From Thunnus maccoyii (taxonomy: Eukaryota > Chordata > Actinopteri > Scombriformes > Scombridae), in contig NC_056535.1 of the NCBI RefSeq assembly GCF_910596095.1, forward strand, positions 25,328,505 to 25,392,504: a DNA stretch of 64,000 nt, written 5' to 3'. Position 1 is the stretch's first letter, and each line of letters starts with the position of its first letter. The position numbers and the translations under genes are program-made. Below, piece by piece: positions 27,201-46,660 of the stretch. The notes under the pieces are model-generated. The model saw only the letters and a program-made list of their open reading frames with translations. It was not told where the DNA came from and made no database searches.

Positions 27201-30200
27201 AGCAATGAGTAGCCGATTAATTGATTAGTTGATCGTTAGGTAATTAATCTGCAACTATTTTGAATAATTGTTTTGACCAAAAACAACCAAAAATGCTTAA
27301 AATGCTTAGATTTTGGACTGTTGATCAGATAAAACAAGATATGTGAAGATGTCATTGTGACCTCCAAGAAATTTCAACAGGCATTTCTCACTAGACAAAA
27401 AAGATTAATCAATTATTTGAGAAAACAATCTGCAGAACGTTATTTGCAGCCCTGGAAATAACCTCGCCTTAAACGCAATGTTTGTTTCTGTACTGTTATG
27501 TCCAGGGGTCTCCTCCACTCTCCCTTACAGATGAAGAACTACCTTCATCGATTTCACCTCCTGCTACACCTGGAGGAGATACAGATGGAGGTGGACATTA
27601 GGAAGTATGACCTCCACAGTCAAACCATGACTCAAGACAAGAGCAACAAAAAGCTGCTTGCACTTAGAGTAAGAAAATCCTCATCAGAATACAATATCCT
27701 ACCCACTGACTGTCCTCATTTGTTTGCTTTAAAGTAGCAGCAATCAAGTCAATTCTGTGATCTGAAAGATATTATCTTGTCTCCAGTTTTTCCTGTATGA
27801 AGTTGTGTTATTGAGATTGCTGCACTTTGCCTCTGAAAGCTTGCTAATCTACTGTAAGCTCAGCGATGTGTGTCGGAAAGGAATAAAAATGCATAACAGA
27901 AAGAGGACCAACATTTGTATTCTCCAACAGGTACCTGGTGTGGCTGAGAATCGGCCATCCGTACTTCGAGGAGATTGTCTGAGGGTGTCCAAATCTGAAG
28001 ACACGGTCCAGCCGATCACTGTGTACACAGGATATGTGCACAGAGTAGAGCTAGACAGTGTGAAGCTCGGCTTCTCACGGAGGTAAAAGCTGGACTTAAA
28101 GGCCCTTTTACACTGTGCGATTTATGGCTGTCTGACATGAAAGTTGACAATCGTGAGAGAAATGTGGTAAAATCCAAACTGGAGGTTAGATCGCACTGTG
28201 AGACACGTCCACCAACGACCGATTCAGAGCTTCGGCAACAAAATTCACCGTAAGGCAAAATATTGACAGTGTCAAAATGTGAAGACCGAATTCTTACAAT
28301 GTGACTGCTGCTATGACCCACATCAACAAACGAAGCAATCAGAATACGATATGAAATGACACAGAATACACTGGCCGGTTTCACATTTCATACGTGCAGT
28401 TTTCCGAATAAAGTTTTGGGAGAAAACACACTCATTCTCCTCAAAATGTCCATGGCACAAAAAACAAAATGATGGAGGGGAAACGAAAAAAGAAGTTTGT
28501 GTGACTGCATTTTCAAATACATGCGTGGCGCAGATGGATGACATGAGCTGATGACGTGCCTCTGCTTTCATACGCTTTTTTTCTATTTACATCGTAGCAC
28601 TACGATTCACCACACATTCAGTGTGCAATCTGACATGTCTCAAATAGTTTTGTAAAGTCTGACACAGACTGTGATTGTTGCTACACAGTCTAAAGGTGCC
28701 TTAAGCTTACTTGTCTGCTTAATGCTCAGAATAAAGGCCCTAACACACATGTTCTTTCCTCGCTTTCTGCTCCTTTTTCAGGTTGTTGCAATTTTTCCTT
28801 AGCAATATGAAGTTTGAAGTGGAGTTTACGATCAACCGATACCCCTTGAGGCTGCAGCATCGGGCGATGGACTTGGCAGCAAAACATAAGCTCGGAGATG
28901 TGCTGTTTCCATCTGGTGCAGCAGTGACTAATATCCCCATGCCTAAACTCAGGTATGGTGCCTGTATTTTAAATTTGGCCTCTGCTCCACATTTTTTTAC
29001 TTTAATGTGTTTCACCAATGTGCAAGGTGTAAAAATCCATTCCTACGTTCTCCAGGATGTTCAACCGTCAGCTGGAAAACAACCCGGAGCAACAGGCTGC
29101 GGTCCAGCGCATTGTAGCCGGATCATCAAAACCTGCTCCTCATCTTGTGTTCGGGCCTCCTGGAACTGGAAAGACGATTACACTGGTGGAAGCCATGAAT
29201 CAGGTATTTAGCACCTGTTATAAGTCACCAGTTAGACCCTGAAAATTCAGGAATGTGTTCTCATGAGAGATTTCTGTATTTGCGTTTTGTCTGTGCTCTC
29301 ACTGGATTGAAGTGGTTTGGGCCTTGTTGGTAAAGAGGTGATGTCACCTATTTCCTCCTATCAGATTTTAACAACATGAATCATAATCTGTTGATTTGTT
29401 TGCCTTGGTTGCCAGGGAGACGCCACAGTCAAATCTGATCAAACCATGCCCACGCAGGCTTGAAGAAGCAGATTTGATCATTAAAGTCTCATTAATTTAT
29501 ACCTAAGAATGTTTTTCACAAAGTTGTTGCTTATTTTGTCATAAATATTTAATGGTAAAGAGAAATGCTTTTATCAAAACCACATTTTTTGTTTGCATAG
29601 TAACTGTCTTCGATTGTGGATCTGGAGTATAAACTCTCATATTTATTATTTGTGGGTTGTGCAAGGGGGAGCTGTTCATCAATAAAACAAGAGGCAGCCA
29701 CAAAAAGGAGACTTAATTTCCCATAAAGCCTTGGCTAAATTTAGTAAATTTATTCTGTTAGATATCTGACAAATTGTGGGCTTAATATTTCCTCCCATAA
29801 AACTGGATTTGTAGACTGATGTTCTAAATGTTCTAACATCACTGTGATGGAGGTAAATAACTGGCTGTAATGGGCCTATAAAAGTAAGTCATAGTGTTTA
29901 AAATCATATAACCGCTCTTGAGCTCATAATTGGCCTGAACAAATTCATTAATGCATTAATGTGTTTTAACTATGTATGATTTCATTATTGCTACTAAGAA
30001 GCACACGTTATCTAAAGCCGCAATAAAACCGTTAAGGAGAAGTGGAAAGCGTAACATTGATTTGTCAGTAATGATAAATAATGAATTTCACTCTGCTTAC
30101 ATTGTCAGGTCAGCAGAGCAGATCCATCAGCCCGCATCCTGGCCTGTGCACCTTCAAACAGTGCATGTGACTTGCTCTGTGAGAGACTGATGGTACACAT

Positions 30201-33200
30201 GGATCCTTATCAGGTTTATCGTGTGTACGCCAGCAGCCGTGACCCAAGGACCGTCCCCCAGCAACTACTGGTGAGCATCAGCTGGCTTTTTTTATGTTAA
30301 CAGGATAATGAGCTGTCTGGCCATAACTCAGCTCAGGTCTTATTGGTGTTAAATTGTCTATAAGCACATTTCAGCCTTGATATCCTGTGATTTACATAGA
30401 AATGATCCAATTAACCAAATGTGTATCTGTACGTTTGTAGGACACGAGACGTTTAAGAATAAAAAATGAAATTGAAAGCAAAGATATTTATGTGTCAGAG
30501 TAACTCAAGCAAGTACGCCCGCATCTTAACCAGATACCTCATAATCAGTCATCTGAACGATTTGTGATGTTTGTTTGTTGATCCAGATGTTGTAACTAAG
30601 TAAAGACCAAAAATCTCTGTCATTGTAATCAAAGACATTGTAAATCTGTAGCCTGTTCATTAAAACTCTTGGGGAATAAATGTGTGGATCATAAAACTAA
30701 ACTTTTAATAGAAGAGTCTGAGATAAACAGATATCTGGCTTTTGAATGCTTTAATTAGAGGATGAATAAATGGTTGGATGGAAAATGTACTTTTTCTCAT
30801 GTGTGGTCATATCTTGGCTCTTGCAGAAACATTGTAACTGGGACCAGAGACAAGACGCCTTTGTGCTCCCAGATACGGAGATTCTGATGAAATACACGAT
30901 CCTAGTTACAACTATGGTCACAGCTGGCAGGTAAGTACTAAGTGTTGCATACACTGTAATTATTCAGTATTTTAAAGACACTTTGACATCATCCTTTAAT
31001 GTTTCACAACATGAGCATTTTGGACTTGGATATAACTAAAGTAGTATTACTGCTGTGGGTTTTTGTTTTTAGACTTGTGTCTGGAGGAATCCCCGTTGGC
31101 CATTTTAACTATGTGTTTGTGGATGAAGCAGGACAGGCAGTGGAGCCAGAGTGCGTCATTGCTATTGCAGGTAAATACTGAATATCTAAATTATCAGTAT
31201 AGTACAATAAATCTTCAGTTTTGGTAAAACTTTGATGAAATCTGCAGAGTCTTACATCCAGTTGCCATTAAAAGTTAAAAACAGGCATATTTTGCAGACA
31301 AGAGTAAGTGATAAGTTAAAATGCTGCTATCTGTGAAATCATATATAGATCTTTCATCCATTAATCTGTCCAGCAGGATTTCTCAGATAATATCTAATGT
31401 ACTGCTGGTTGGATTTTAAAACCAGAAGCAGTGATCCTCCTTTGCATCATAATCCAGTACATAAGAATCATATCTTATGAAATCTTACTTTGCCAAAATT
31501 CAAAAGGATAATGAACACTTTTACCACTGTTCTGATGGTTTAAAAAAAAAAAACTAATTTAAAAAACTAATTTCACTCAGATTAAATGATAAAATGTCAT
31601 CTTCTTTGTCTTAAAGACTGCATTTTAAAGAACAAAATATACTCTCTCAGAGCAAAGTCTTATGATGGAGTGAAGGAGGTTCAGAGTCTGTCCGTTGTAC
31701 AGGACTAGATCCAGATTTCTGTTGCACTCCTCCTGTCTCTTCTGTGAAGGCATGCAGCTTCTGTATCGCTGCCAACACAGCTGCCGATGAGTGCGGGTCA
31801 TCAGTGAGCATGTCCAGTGGCGGAAGCAGGAATATGAGAAATGTGGAGGACAGAATTTGCAAAGCATTCGTTGCTCTGTACATTTTCACAACTTTGCAAA
31901 CCTGGCCAACAGTTTGCAGACAGTGAGGGAATAGATTCCCTTAAACCTGTCTTAAACTTAACGAGTAAGTAAGCTTTGCTACACCAGTGGTGTGATATTA
32001 ATGAAAACTAAGTGGAAAATCTTGTTACTCATTGTTTCACAGGTCTGCTCAATCCTGAGAAAGGTCAGTTGGTGCTGGCAGGAGATCCCAAGCAGCTGGG
32101 ACCGATCCTTCGATCACCTCTTGCAATGCAATATGAACTCGGTGAGACGAGGCGGATTAAATCACTGTCTCTAACACTATGATAGTAGTTATTGTGTATT
32201 TTACTGATTAAAGTGTAGGATTAAAGATCATCTGTTTCTATTTCTGTTTAGTTTCATTCTGTCTCGCATTATTCAATTATATCATTTGAATGTTCTCCAG
32301 GGCTTTCTCTGCTGGAGAGGCTGATGAAACAGAACACTTTATATCAGAAGACTACAGACTCTGGCCACTTTGACGGCCGCTTTGTCACAAAACTGCTGCG
32401 AAACTACAGGTGTGTTTTCACTATAATCATAATCACTTGATTTTGTCCTTGAGTGGCTTATTTTGAAAGCTGCTGGTTTGATTAAAACTCTTCAACTTTC
32501 TTGTTTTTCTCCTTCCTCTCTCAGGTCTCACGTGGCCATTCTGAAAATCCCCAACGAGCTGTTTTATGAGAATGAACTGCAGGTATTCGCTGACCAGTGG
32601 GAGCGCGAGGCTTACTGCAACTGGGAATACCTTCCCAAAAAGGTATGCCAGCAAGGACATTTGTTGTTTTTTTTAACTTCTGAAAAATTCTGTAATGATC
32701 TAAACATCTATATCATACAAATGCATAGCAAAACTGATCGAGTGGTGACATGTAAAAATGGCTATGCATATTTCTGACAAACAGTGACCACTACTCTGGT
32801 TTTACATGCCAAAGTCAGAGAATAGTCACACAGAGAATACAAAAGATGCTATAGAGTTACAGTGTGTAAGATCCGGAGTTGTTGGAGCTTGACTCATACC
32901 AGGGACTAAAAGTTAGGATATCTTCACCTCTGCTGCGCTGATTTTATCTGTCACTCAAAAGTCTCCCAACTTTATGGAAGCAAAATACAAATTCACTGAA
33001 TGGTCCCTCTTAATTGAATTTCCAGTTTCATAAGGCATCACCACCTATATTATCCATATTATAAAAAAAAAATCAATAAGACAAATTAGATCTCATTATG
33101 AAAAAAAATCTCATTTGGAAACAAAGCGAGCCATTTCCTCTGATAAAGGCCTGGTGACCAAGAGGATTTATTGTTAAATACTTGAATTGGACCTATTGTA

Positions 33201-35021
33201 AGAGTGCAGAACCTCTCCATATTTGATGTGTGGAGTATTTTTTTCTTCTCACAGCTTAGTCCTGAGTGTGTTGATCTTCACAAACTAAATTCTCATTCAT
33301 AAAAAAGGGCACAGCCTTGAAGGGGCTAGTCAAGGAGGGATGCTCCGTCTCAGACAGTTGAGAGTGACACAGTAGCCAAAAGGGAGATTGAACAACAAAA
33401 ATAAAATAGAAGAATAAACATGTGGGAGTGTTTGGGGTGAACTGTTCAGATTTATCGTGAAGCATCAGCACCGACTCATTCACCATCGTCATCATCGTAT
33501 TCAGTAAAAATAACTGACGGCTGCTGACTCACATCAATGCTACAGGGCTTCCCAGTGATCTTCCACGGGGTGATGGGGAAAGACGAGAGAGAGGCCAACA
33601 GTCCGTCTTTCTTCAACGTGTCCGAGATTGAAATTCTGGTCGACTACCTCACCAAGCTGATGGAAACGCAAGGAAAGAAGGGTATCCCCAAACTCACTGC
33701 AAAAGACATCGGCATAATCGCCCCCTACCGGAAACAAGTGAGCCTGCATGGTGTTGTCATTTTTTGCTTCAGAGATGTGGAAAGTTTAAGGACATTGGTT
33801 TTAACAAGCCATGCTTACTTTTCTAACAGGTTGAGAAAATCCAAAAGGCTCTGAAGTCTGTCTCAGCGTTGAGTAGATGGAACGATCTCAAAGAGCTCAA
33901 GGTTAGCGATGATGCTGTTAAAGACATTATGCTGTAACAGTTGATCTTCTCATGATCTGCTCATATTAAGTCTCTTCTCAGCAGAATCAATACAAGGAAA
34001 TTAAAAGACTTGAGTTCATCTGTTCACAAGTGTAATTAAATGATTAAGGATTGTTGAAAATCTCTGAACTCAGTTTCTCTTCATGGTATCAGGTGGGGTC
34101 TGTGGAGGAGTTTCAGGGACAAGAGAGGAAGATCATCATGGTTTCTACCGTCCGCAGTAGCATCAACTATGTCAAGATGGACGAAGACTTCAACATTGGT
34201 TTCCTGTCAAATGAAAAGGTCTGGACTATATGAAGTGACACTGAAAACAGCAGCTTCTTTAAAACAGTCATTCATTTCTTCTTGTTTCTTTTTTTTTAAT
34301 GTCTATATCTACTTGTAGAGATTCAATGTGGCCGTGACAAGAGCCAGATCCTTGCTGATAGTCGTGGGAAATCCTGTGATCCTCAACAAGGATCCCACCT
34401 GGGAGAAGTAAGGCAAAGCAGGCCACGGACGATGTTCTAGCAGTGTTCAGAGACAGAAAGTTGTCAGAAAACACAACAGCCATTAAAACATGATGTGATT
34501 ATTGATATTGAAAGTTCATTGGAAGCAATATCACCACAAATACTGTTCAGTAGCTGTTCTGGAGCTTTCAATTCCATCACATGATTGTCTTTTTTTGAGT
34601 CCGCTTTAAGGACTTCTCTTCTCTGATGGCTTAATTTGTGTTTTGTTTTGTTTTTTTCATTTGCAGGTTCATCAGCTACTGTGTGCAGGAGAGGGGTTAC
34701 ACTGGATTTGACTTTAAAGATGCAGAAGGAGAAGACGATATTGTGTCAAGACTGGCAAACCTGAAAATCAACGTGGATTCTGGAAGTTAGTACAGCTATA
34801 ACCTCAGTTAAAGTGAGACAGATTACCTTCAAATGATGACCTGCGCTTGGCTGGATCATTGACCAGCTGAGATAGTAACAAGCTGCATCTGAACAAAACA
34901 TATATTCATTCTCAGTCATGAAATTAAACTTTTGTATCTCTCTGCATTTGCTGTAGGTCCTCTGGCAGAGGAGAGTGCCCTCCAGCAGTACGTGAATCCA
35001 GAATGGAAAAATGAGCATTAA
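24300..35021 (+). CDS. mov10: MOV10 RNA helicase
   Basis: Superfamily 1 (Upf1-like) 5'-3' RNA helicase of RNA granules, linked to RISC, mRNA decay and restriction of retroelements. 1007 aa (human about 1003). Exons: 24300-24421, 24509-24614, 24756-24940, 26107-26348, 26444-26690, 27015-27149, 27506-27668, 27931-28082, 28782-28952, 29056-29203, 30109-30270, 30827-30930, 31073-31170, 32043-32141, 32301-32409, 32525-32642, 33546-33737, 33830-33901, 34093-34218, 34319-34407, 34667-34785, 34957-35021. All are GT-AG and in phase. Helicase motifs: Walker A GPPGTGKT (541-548), DEAG (663-666), [30 protein letters not shown] and FNVAVTRAR. The C terminus NPEWKNEH matches human PEWRNEL. It is MOV10 and not MOV10L1 by length, these blocks and neighbours. 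Confidence 0.96.
25413..25765. repeat. hAT-like MITE interrupted by a LINE-type 3' tail
   Basis: In mov10 intron 3. The ends read GAGGTGCAACTAACAATTG and ATTGTTGCAGCTCCAG, matching the TAGGGCTGCAA family. At 25490-25562 it is split by GAAAAGTGCCTTGAGATAAC…CTCTATAAATTAAATT, which resembles the 3' tails of fish L2-type LINEs and related SINEs. Confidence 0.55.
27190..27457. repeat. hAT-like MITE in mov10 intron 6
   Basis: ATTAATTGATTAGTTGATCG near the left and ATTTGCAGCCCTGG at the right, with AGATTTTGGACTGTTGATCAG in the middle. The left terminal is degenerate. Confidence 0.5.
28096..28704. mobile_element. Candidate TTAA-flanked MITE in mov10 intron 8
   Basis: Starts TTAA-AGGCCCTTTTACACTGTG; the reverse complement of its other end reads TTAA-GGCACCTTTAGACTGTG. 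The termini are thus inverted repeats beside TTAA on both sides, compatible with a Kolobok or piggyBac type insertion. It is unrelated in sequence to the 11170-12024 family. No transposase frame. Confidence 0.55.
29204..30108 (+). other. mov10 intron 10
   Basis: A 0.9-kb intron after the Walker A exon, AT-rich, with no coding or repeat signature that I can identify with confidence. Confidence 0.5.
31171..32042 (+). other. mov10 intron 13
   Basis: A 0.87-kb intron between the DEAG exon and the GDPKQLGP exon. Open frames on the minus strand at 31625-31890 are uninterrupted for 80 codons in two registers but show no recognisable protein or splice signals. Confidence 0.45.
32643..33545 (+). other. 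mov10 intron 16
   Basis: A 0.9-kb intron with simple A-rich patches near 33060-33110. No gene or bounded repeat seen. Confidence 0.5.
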
Positions 35022-35311
35022 TATCTTCTTTAGACAACAAACACAAAATGAAGAAGTGTTTGCAGTGTCAACCACAAAAGACCATTAGATACAAGATGTG
35101 TAGCAAGTGTCAGAACTTCATTTTTTCTCTCTTTGTGCTTTAAACACAACATTGGCATTAATTATTTGATTATCCTCTCCTTATGAGCCTTTCTAGGAAA
35201 AATTTGCATATTTTGGTGCAATAAACAGTGCTTTGTTTTTGATGACAATGCCGAAATGAACCATTGCATCTTTTGGAATATACCTTTCAATTTCTCTGCT
35301 CAGTGTCCTTA

Positions 35312-35317
35312 AATAAA
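35312..35317 (+). terminator. mov10: Candidate mov10 poly(A) signal
   Basis: AATAAA about 290 nt after the mov10 stop. Others at 35219-35224, 35388-35393 and 35512-35517 could also serve. Confidence 0.5.
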
Positions 35318-35666
35318 GCTGTCGTTTACAGCAAGTTCATTTAACATGAAGATTGCTGCACATGAGCAATCGATTTTCTGGGTTAGACAATAAAGAGCGA
35401 CTGTTCTATTTCTCAGGAATTTATCACCATGTCTTATTGCTGTTTGCACTTTACAAGTCTGTGTCTCTTTTTAACTCATTTATTCTTTCTAACAGCAGTT
35501 GAGGACTGAAAAAATAAACTTTTGAACCGTATTACATTGCACATTGTCATGACTAACATCCGTTTGTTTAATCATCACACAATTTGCATATTTTGCAAAC
35601 CATATGATGTCACAGTTTTCTAGAAGAACTGGCCAGGGAAAGCAGTCAGTCTTGTCTCAAAAATAG

Positions 35667-35672
35667 TTTATT
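35667..35672 (-). terminator. rhoc: Candidate rhoc poly(A) signal
   Basis: AATAAA on the minus strand about 3.2 kb past the rhoc stop. It implies a long 3' UTR and a transcript end about 150-350 nt from the mov10 end. No convincing closer pair of signals was chosen, so the distance is uncertain. Confidence 0.4.
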
Positions 35673-36029
35673 AACAATGTTCATGTTCACTTCAGATCAA
35701 ACATTCACTACAACACTTTCTGTTTACAAAGCATTATTATAATGAGCTTTTATATAAATCTGGAACCTTTATAATTTCCAAATACTTCCAGAGAAAGAAA
35801 GAAAAGTTACACAACACTGAGCAGAAGCTGTTCCCAAAGACGTGTGCATGTTAGTGCTTGTGTGTTTGTTTGTGTGCACACCGTATAGACCCATGGTTTA
35901 CTCATGCATGCATCGACATCGTAAGGACAATGTTTGATTTAGAGCAACATTATCTGCATACACATAAACAGCAGTATAGTACATGCTTTTAGTGATATGT
36001 TCAACACTAAACTCTCTGCTGCTCTAAGG

Positions 36030-36289
36030 CAGCGGTTCTCAAAATGGCATTCGGGGACCCACAGAGGTCCCCAGAAAAAAAGGGGAATTTATTTGAACTG
36101 TAATTTCATCCATAAGTAACACAAGGACAGAATATATTTTGGTCATGGGTTTCATACAATTTCTGTAATAAAACATGTAAAAACAACAATCTTATCAGAT
36201 GGGGGACCCTGGGACAAAATCTTATCAAATGTTGCTCTAATTTGTGTCAGTTTAAGGGTCCTTGATGTGAGAAAGTTTGAGAACCACTG
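36030..36289. mobile_element. hAT-like MITE with perfect 8-bp target duplication
   Basis: 260 bp. Terminal inverted repeats are CAGCGGTTCTCAAA and, on the complement of the right end, CAGTGGTTCTCAAA. CTCTAAGG is duplicated exactly on both sides (36022-36029 and 36290-36297), the 8-bp duplication typical of hAT elements. Internal sequence is non-coding. Confidence 0.92.
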
Positions 36290-36613
36290 CTCTAAGGGAA
36301 TGCTTTCATCGTTACGCTGTGCTTCCAGCTGTGAAAGTTATTTGATTTTATCTCTGCCAACCTTTAATTTCCAAGAATTCCTTGGAATTAAGCTTGTTGA
36401 GACCCGTGAACATTGTGTCACAACTATGAAATGCAAAACTCAAGACTTGTGTTTTCATTGATAGAAATCTTTAGTCATAAGGATCTTAATCAGTTTGCTC
36501 TCGCCTTGTTAGTGTGCTTCTTCCACATTAGTGCCCAAATTAATGCACAAAGTCCAGAGTTAAAACACAGTATATCCACCCTTTAAAGATCTGAGGTAAC
36601 ATTAACATGGTGC

Positions 36614-36638
36614 TTGTGTATGTGTGTGTGTGTGTGTG
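36614..36638. repeat. (TG)n microsatellite
   Basis: About 12 TG units with one TA interruption near the start. Confidence 0.9.
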
Positions 36639-38931
36639 ATTGCAATCAATGCCCTCTCTCCTCAAAAAAAACAACAAAAGAAAACACATCTACACCTCAA
36701 CTGAGCTGTGGAAAATGCAATTAGTTTCCGAAGTTGTAACCTCTCCACTGGATTACTCAGTGTATTTTCTTGGCCAGTAGAGGGTATAAAGTTGCATTAC
36801 AATATAAAAGATACAGATCTTGCCAGCTGGTAGGTTTGGTGCCTTTACTGACATTATAAGGAGGTTGCATGCAACATCAAAGATATTGTTTTGTCACACA
36901 CATTTCAACATCCATCCTCCATGCAACACAGGAACATGTACAGTACATGAATGAGCAACAGAGGCAGAGAAAAGGAATGCCGTGAAGAGTCTGTGCCTGA
37001 GGACAGTCGCTGGGCCTTTCAAGCATTGTATATCAAGCCGTTCTACTTTCAGGTCAAGTTCACAATCGAGTATTCTGAGAGGACACGTGAGAGAAAACTG
37101 GGACCAGGAGACGGTCTCTGACACGTCTCCATCCATCACACCGCTATACAACAAATTCAGTGTGGGCCCTTGAGGATCAACAGCCACTTTGATGCGAGAC
37201 ATAAAATGTCAAAGGAGGGAAGATCAAGACCAACATAGATCAAGATAAGACAGACGAATCAGCATAATTTTCCTCTTCTCACAGTTGTACTCTTTTTGAT
37301 AGCAAAACAACTCTAAATCGATCAAAGAGCATCTTTATGGCTGCTGATAGATGTTTTTTTTCCAGAATATGTAATGTAAAAAGTTTTGTCATTTTCCCGT
37401 GATTCATTCTTGACGCAAAACTGCATGATGAAAATTGGCATAACCTAGCGCATAAAGGTGAAACTGCATTCCTAGATTCAAATCTTAATATTTAAACTGT
37501 GAATATTGAAACTTTTCTTAACTAATGACACCTTTTGTGGTCATTCTTTGTGAAACATGTGAGAAAGGTCACTCTTGACCCTTTGTCAGTCAGCATCAGG
37601 TTGGCATGGAGCAGCTGGTCTATCTGGTCTGGGAGAGAAACACCAAAAAGGCACACCAGAACAGAGAAGGCACCAGGGAAAAACAAACTCCTCACACACG
37701 ACTCAGCTCTTCTCAAACATGTGAAGAATGTTGTCCGATTGGAAACATCCACACGCAAAGGCTAACAGCTCTGACGAGATGTGATTTACACGACTGGACA
37801 AACCCGTCCGACACACACAGATTCAAACAGCGGGTGTAACCGGCTCACTTGCATTGTGGCAGCAGCAGAGCTGAAGTCAGTCACTCGCAATAAACAAACA
37901 AGGGAGGTTTCACCAGGACTTGGTCTCTATGTGATTTCATTTTCAGTTCTGTCATCTCCCTGTTGGTCCTAACAGCCATTGTGCATAGATGAGTCATATT
38001 GGCTTGTGTCTTTACTTGCCAGTTCTCACTCCTCTTTCTGGGTCCACTGCACAAATTAGCGAAAAGTTATGAGGGATGCGTGTGAATAATCAGATCTTAT
38101 CTCCTATCACATTACAAAAGCAGTTACCTATCTTCAACCTCAACGTGAGCGGACTGAGCATGGAGACTGTCGAGGGAACGCTGATGTTTCACGTCAACAA
38201 AAATGACACAAGCAACCATTTGTTGTGCTTGACGAGTTGTCGACAGCAATGAAAGCCTTAGTTATGGCTTTGCTCAGGTTTCACAATGACAACACTGTGT
38301 AAAATGAGCTACACTACAATGGAGAGGCCCTCAGCTGAAATGTTAGCTAGCTGACACAAACATGAGAAGTAGATGGTGGTGTACAAACTTTAAAAAAAAG
38401 GCACTAGCTGTTATGGTCAAAAGATATCTCCAGTGACTTTCCTTCTCTATCACAAAAGCTACCATAATAAACAGAACTGATATTAAAAGGACTGTTTGGA
38501 CAAGACCTTACTCAAGAAGACTTTATGCTAGCAAGGAGGGATGCTGCTCGCCCAAGCTCATGAAGAACAATATTGCATACAATTATGTGCATCTACCACT
38601 GCCTCGTTACATTACAAATATAAAGAAAAACAAGTAGGAAAACCTTCTATGTGTAAAGACAGATTTTGGGAAGAAAAAAAATGCAAATCAACAAGGAACT
38701 TTAAACATCAATTTCTAACCATGGTTGTAATATAGACAAAGTCTGTTTCCTGTATTGGGTTTATTCGCGTATGATTCATCTGTCTGCGTCTTATCATGAA
38801 ATGCGAGATACAGTACAAAGATGCCATTTGGTAAAAGGTCAGTCCTTTTCATGTGTGGTGGGGTTTTTTTTTTTCTCTCCTATTGGTCAGTTGATTTTAT
38901 GGTGTCTGGACTGGCCGACCGCGCCGGCTTC

Positions 38932-45230
<6,299 letters not shown>

Positions 45231-45390
45231 TCATCTGTGGCTCCAAAGAGACCATTCTGACATCTGACTGACAGTGCTGCATTACTTTGAGGGAGGGCAC
45301 TCTGATCTGCATGTTGTCACAGACAGCTGCAGTCATAGACCTTGAATCCCCAATGCCCCAAATCTAGACTACAAAGGTACATGAAGAACA

Positions 45391-45413
45391 GAGGAGGAGG
45401 AGGAGGAGGAGGA
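45391..45413. repeat. (GGA)n simple repeat
   Basis: Seven GGA units, followed by further purine-rich and G-rich runs to about 45470. Confidence 0.9.
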
Positions 45414-46660
45414 AGACAGTGGAGTGAGGGAGAGAAGAAACAGAGAGGGGGGGTTTGGAGGGGGGGTGGAGACAAGCTGGGACATGAAGGAATGTGCTAT
45501 CAGGCCGTTCACTCCTATTCCCGCCCTGTTTGTTTCCCTCTGCAGTGTGTGTGGAAAAGAAAAGCGTCCAGGAAATCAGAGCAGCTGGTGAAGTACTTGG
45601 TAGTGGTGTCCTAAAAAGCAGACAAAACACTACTCTGCTTTTGATCTCTCTAAATGCTCCTTCAGCCCTCTTTGGGAAATACTTTGATAGTTGACAATTA
45701 TCTCAAAATTATTTTCGCTCAAAGAACAAGAGCTAAACTGTCCAACCCATATGCTGCACTTGTGTTAAGGTGTTATTGCTTACATCGGCTAGTTGCAAGC
45801 ATGTGTTTATGCCGTGTTATAAAAAATACCATGCAAGCACTTCACACTAAAACAATATCATGTCAAACAGATCTAGATGCATCTTTGTCAACAAGATTTA
45901 AATTTTACAACCACACTTCAAGCCTAAAAGGATGAAGCTTTGCTGGTTAACTGTGCACAAAATACAATCCACTGAACCAACTGAATCAAGACACATTTTT
46001 GCAATAAACCCTGGAGGAGAGGACTGGTTTAGCTGATGTGTGTGCAGGCTGCGTGAGGATGAGTTAGCAGGGCAGCTGATGGATGAGCCGGAGCCCTGCT
46101 GCCTGGGAGCAGCTGTGCATATAGTCATTTGGCTCCTCACCTCATCCACTTTCTGCCAGACAGTCTTGACAGCAATCCTCTTCACGAGGGCACCCACTTA
46201 TCAGGGGAAATTCATCTTTCAGTGCTGCGGGCAAAACTTTGAGTTGAGCCTGACCCAACGCCCACTTTTAATCTCTGCCTGGATGCATAGCAACACCAAA
46301 TCTCCCAGTAAAGAGCATCAAACCGTTGACTGAATGTGTGTTGTTGGTTTGGTGCGATGGTGTGACTAATTTCAGTTAAGCCAAAACGTACATGGTTTGT
46401 TTCAAATAGTTCCTTACATGCAACACAAGGTGATATGTGCATTGTGTAAGCATGGTTTAGTCAGTCAATGCTGTACAATCTGAAGAGAATGTGCAATATA
46501 TTAAATATTACATGCACAATTGGAATGAATAGGACACCACAGATTTCATGCATTTTATAACACGAACTGAACCAGTCATCATAATGACCATATGTCCACT
46601 GGATTGTGTCCATTTTTAAATCGAACAGAGTTTGCACTGTATACAGTGGTAAATATACAT

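Larger units (their letters stand above)
35673..38931 (-). other. rhoc: rhoc 3' UTR / mov10-rhoc convergent interval
   Basis: 3.3 kb without coding signal between the two stop codons, probably mostly rhoc 3' UTR. It contains a bounded hAT-like MITE (36030-36289), a (TG)n run (36614-36638), and otherwise T/A-rich unique sequence. Overlapping frames at 37520-37840 on both strands have no recognisable product. Confidence 0.45.

Noticed and set aside
31625-31926. Overlapping open frames of 60-80 codons on both strands in mov10 intron 13
   Set aside because: No recognisable protein and no paired splice sites; treated as chance.
37520-37972. Overlapping frames on both strands in the mov10-rhoc interval
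   Set aside because: No similarity or splice context, and the interval is probably rhoc 3' UTR.
45342-45694. Open frames over the purine-rich stretch upstream of rhoc
   Set aside because: Low-complexity GGA/GGG sequence; frames lack similarity and end arbitrarily.
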